Source of the DNA: Rhodospirillaceae bacterium UBA4479
GTDB lineage: Bacteria > Pseudomonadota > Alphaproteobacteria > Rhodospirillales > Casp-alpha2
Assembly: GCA_002389175.1 (NCBI GenBank)
Contig: DGNZ01000175.1
Location: forward strand, 1-6,734
Length of the DNA: 6,734 nucleotides
Direction: 5' to 3'
Part shown: one piece after another, positions 6,045 through 6,734 of the stretch
Layout: each line of letters starts with the position of its first letter
How positions within the stretch are numbered: position 1 is the first letter of the stretch
Notes under the pieces: model-generated
Seen by the model: only the letters and a program-made list of their open reading frames with translations
Database searches by the model: none
Told to the model about the DNA's origin: nothing
Made by a program: the position numbers and the translations under genes

Positions 6045-6734
6045 GCGGGCTTCGGTGGGCGTTGCGAGAACCTACGATCAAAGACACCTTCGGCAATTCT
6101 GTTCATCATCATTTCTGACGAACCACCAGCGATCATCCAGCCACGGGTTCGGCGAAAACAGTATTCAACCAACGAGTCTTGAGAATACCCGGCAGCACCC
6201 AGTACCTGCATCGCCTCGCTGGCAACTTCATGGCCTGCCCTATTACAGGCAAGCTTTGCCAATGCTGTATCCATAGCAGATGGGAACCCGTTATCCGCAC
6301 TCACAGCCGCTTTGTAGAGCAATAATTGCGCGGACTCGATCTTCAATTTCATTTCAGCGAACTTCCATTGAAGTCCTTGGAATTCACATAACAGGCGGTC
6401 AAATTGCTTACGCTGGAGCGCGTGCTCACGAGCCATTTCAAAAGCAAAACGCCCCAATGCAACCGCACGGGCTGAGTTGCCCAAACGCTCTACGTTGAAG
6501 CCCGCGATCTGCTGCTTAAAACCACCTTCACGCAATAAAATATTTTCAGCAGGGATATAGGCATCTTCGAAATAAATCTGACACCACTCTTCACCGCCCA
6601 AATACTGGACCGCTTGACCGCGTGAAACACCATCCGTATCCGGCTCAACCAGCACAGAACCAATACCATGAGTGCCTGGGCCGTATCGGCAATAGACTAA
6701 AAACAGGTCTGCTTCTGGGCTGTGTGTTGAAAAC
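6041..6734 (-). CDS. Acyl-CoA dehydrogenase, C-terminal part (5' end outside window)
   Basis: The frame stays open to the right edge (F-S-T-H-S-P-E-A-D-L from 6733), so the gene is cut by the window. The 230 residues seen are the middle beta domain and C-terminal helical domain of a protein usually near 380-390 residues; the GTG at 6653-6655 is internal. Numbering from the first visible residue, family marks are R-K-Q-F at 108-111, C-E-F-Q-G-L-Q at 116-122, A-M-Q-V-L-G-A-A-G-Y at 174-183 and I-A-G-G-S-S-E at 201-207. The enzyme would oxidise an acyl-CoA to the 2-enoyl-CoA with FAD, passing electrons to ETF. Two oddities: Gly203 stands where MCAD-type enzymes carry the catalytic Glu, while E82 in G-F-N-V-E-R-L matches the base position of isovaleryl- and long-chain acyl-CoA dehydrogenases; and the usual R-x-Q-F-G is R-K-Q-F-D. 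From memory the region resembles crotonobetainyl-CoA reductase CaiA, but that is not enough for a name. It is the most upstream operon gene visible. Confidence 0.9.
   Translation of the reverse strand, partial: FSTHSPEADLFLVYCRYGPGTHGIGSVLVEPDTDGVSRGQAVQYLGGEEWCQIYFEDAYIPAENILLREGGFKQQIAGFNVERLGNSARAVALGRFAFEMAREHALQRKQFDRLLCEFQGLQWKFAEMKLKIESAQLLLYKAAVSADNGFPSAMDTALAKLACNRAGHEVASEAMQVLGAAGYSQDSLVEYCFRRTRGWMIAGGSSEMMMNRIAEGVFDRRFSQRPPKPA

Noticed and set aside
6653..6655. GTG as the true start of the acyl-CoA dehydrogenase
   Set aside because: The frame continues upstream to the window edge with dehydrogenase-like sequence (L-F-L-V-Y, then G-I-G-S-V-L-V-E), so this is an internal valine.
6041..6734. 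Naming the dehydrogenase caiA because of its resemblance to crotonobetainyl-CoA reductase
   Set aside because: Only the C-terminal part is visible, no other carnitine-pathway gene (caiB, caiC, caiD, caiT) is in the window, and the resemblance is from memory.

Overview
The window reads as a stretch of bacterial chromosome with medium GC, tightly packed and free of RNA genes, mobile elements or repeat arrays. The gene families (fused NDP-forming acyl-CoA synthetase, CaiA-like acyl-CoA dehydrogenase, ABM-domain monooxygenase, MFS carriers) suggest a heterotrophic proteobacterium, perhaps an alphaproteobacterium. That placement is inferred from gene content and style only; no taxonomic marker is present.

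Layout, left to right. Positions 1-237 (+) hold the 3' end of an antibiotic-biosynthesis-monooxygenase (ABM) fold protein. It converges, across only 7 bp, on a five-gene minus-strand block that fills the rest of the window. In transcription order (right to left) the block is: an acyl-CoA dehydrogenase whose 5' end is cut by the window edge (6041-6734); a fused acetyl-/acyl-CoA synthetase of the NDP-forming type (3987-6044); a 49 bp gap; a nucleotide pyrophosphatase/phosphodiesterase-like member of the alkaline phosphatase superfamily (2687-3937); and two consecutive, related major facilitator transporters (1482-2690 and 245-1489). Three of the four junctions are overlapping start/stop signals (ATGA, TTGA and an 8 bp GTG...TGA overlap), so the block almost certainly forms one operon with translational coupling. 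Its promoter lies beyond the right edge.

A reasonable working model is a catabolic module for an organic acid. One or both MFS carriers would import it, the synthetase would activate it to a CoA thioester, and the dehydrogenase would introduce a 2,3 double bond. The phosphodiesterase-like enzyme does not fit a standard beta-oxidation scheme. It has all the metal ligands of the NPP family but no signal peptide, so it would act in the cytoplasm. What it cleaves is the main open question. The substrate of the module cannot be read from the sequence.
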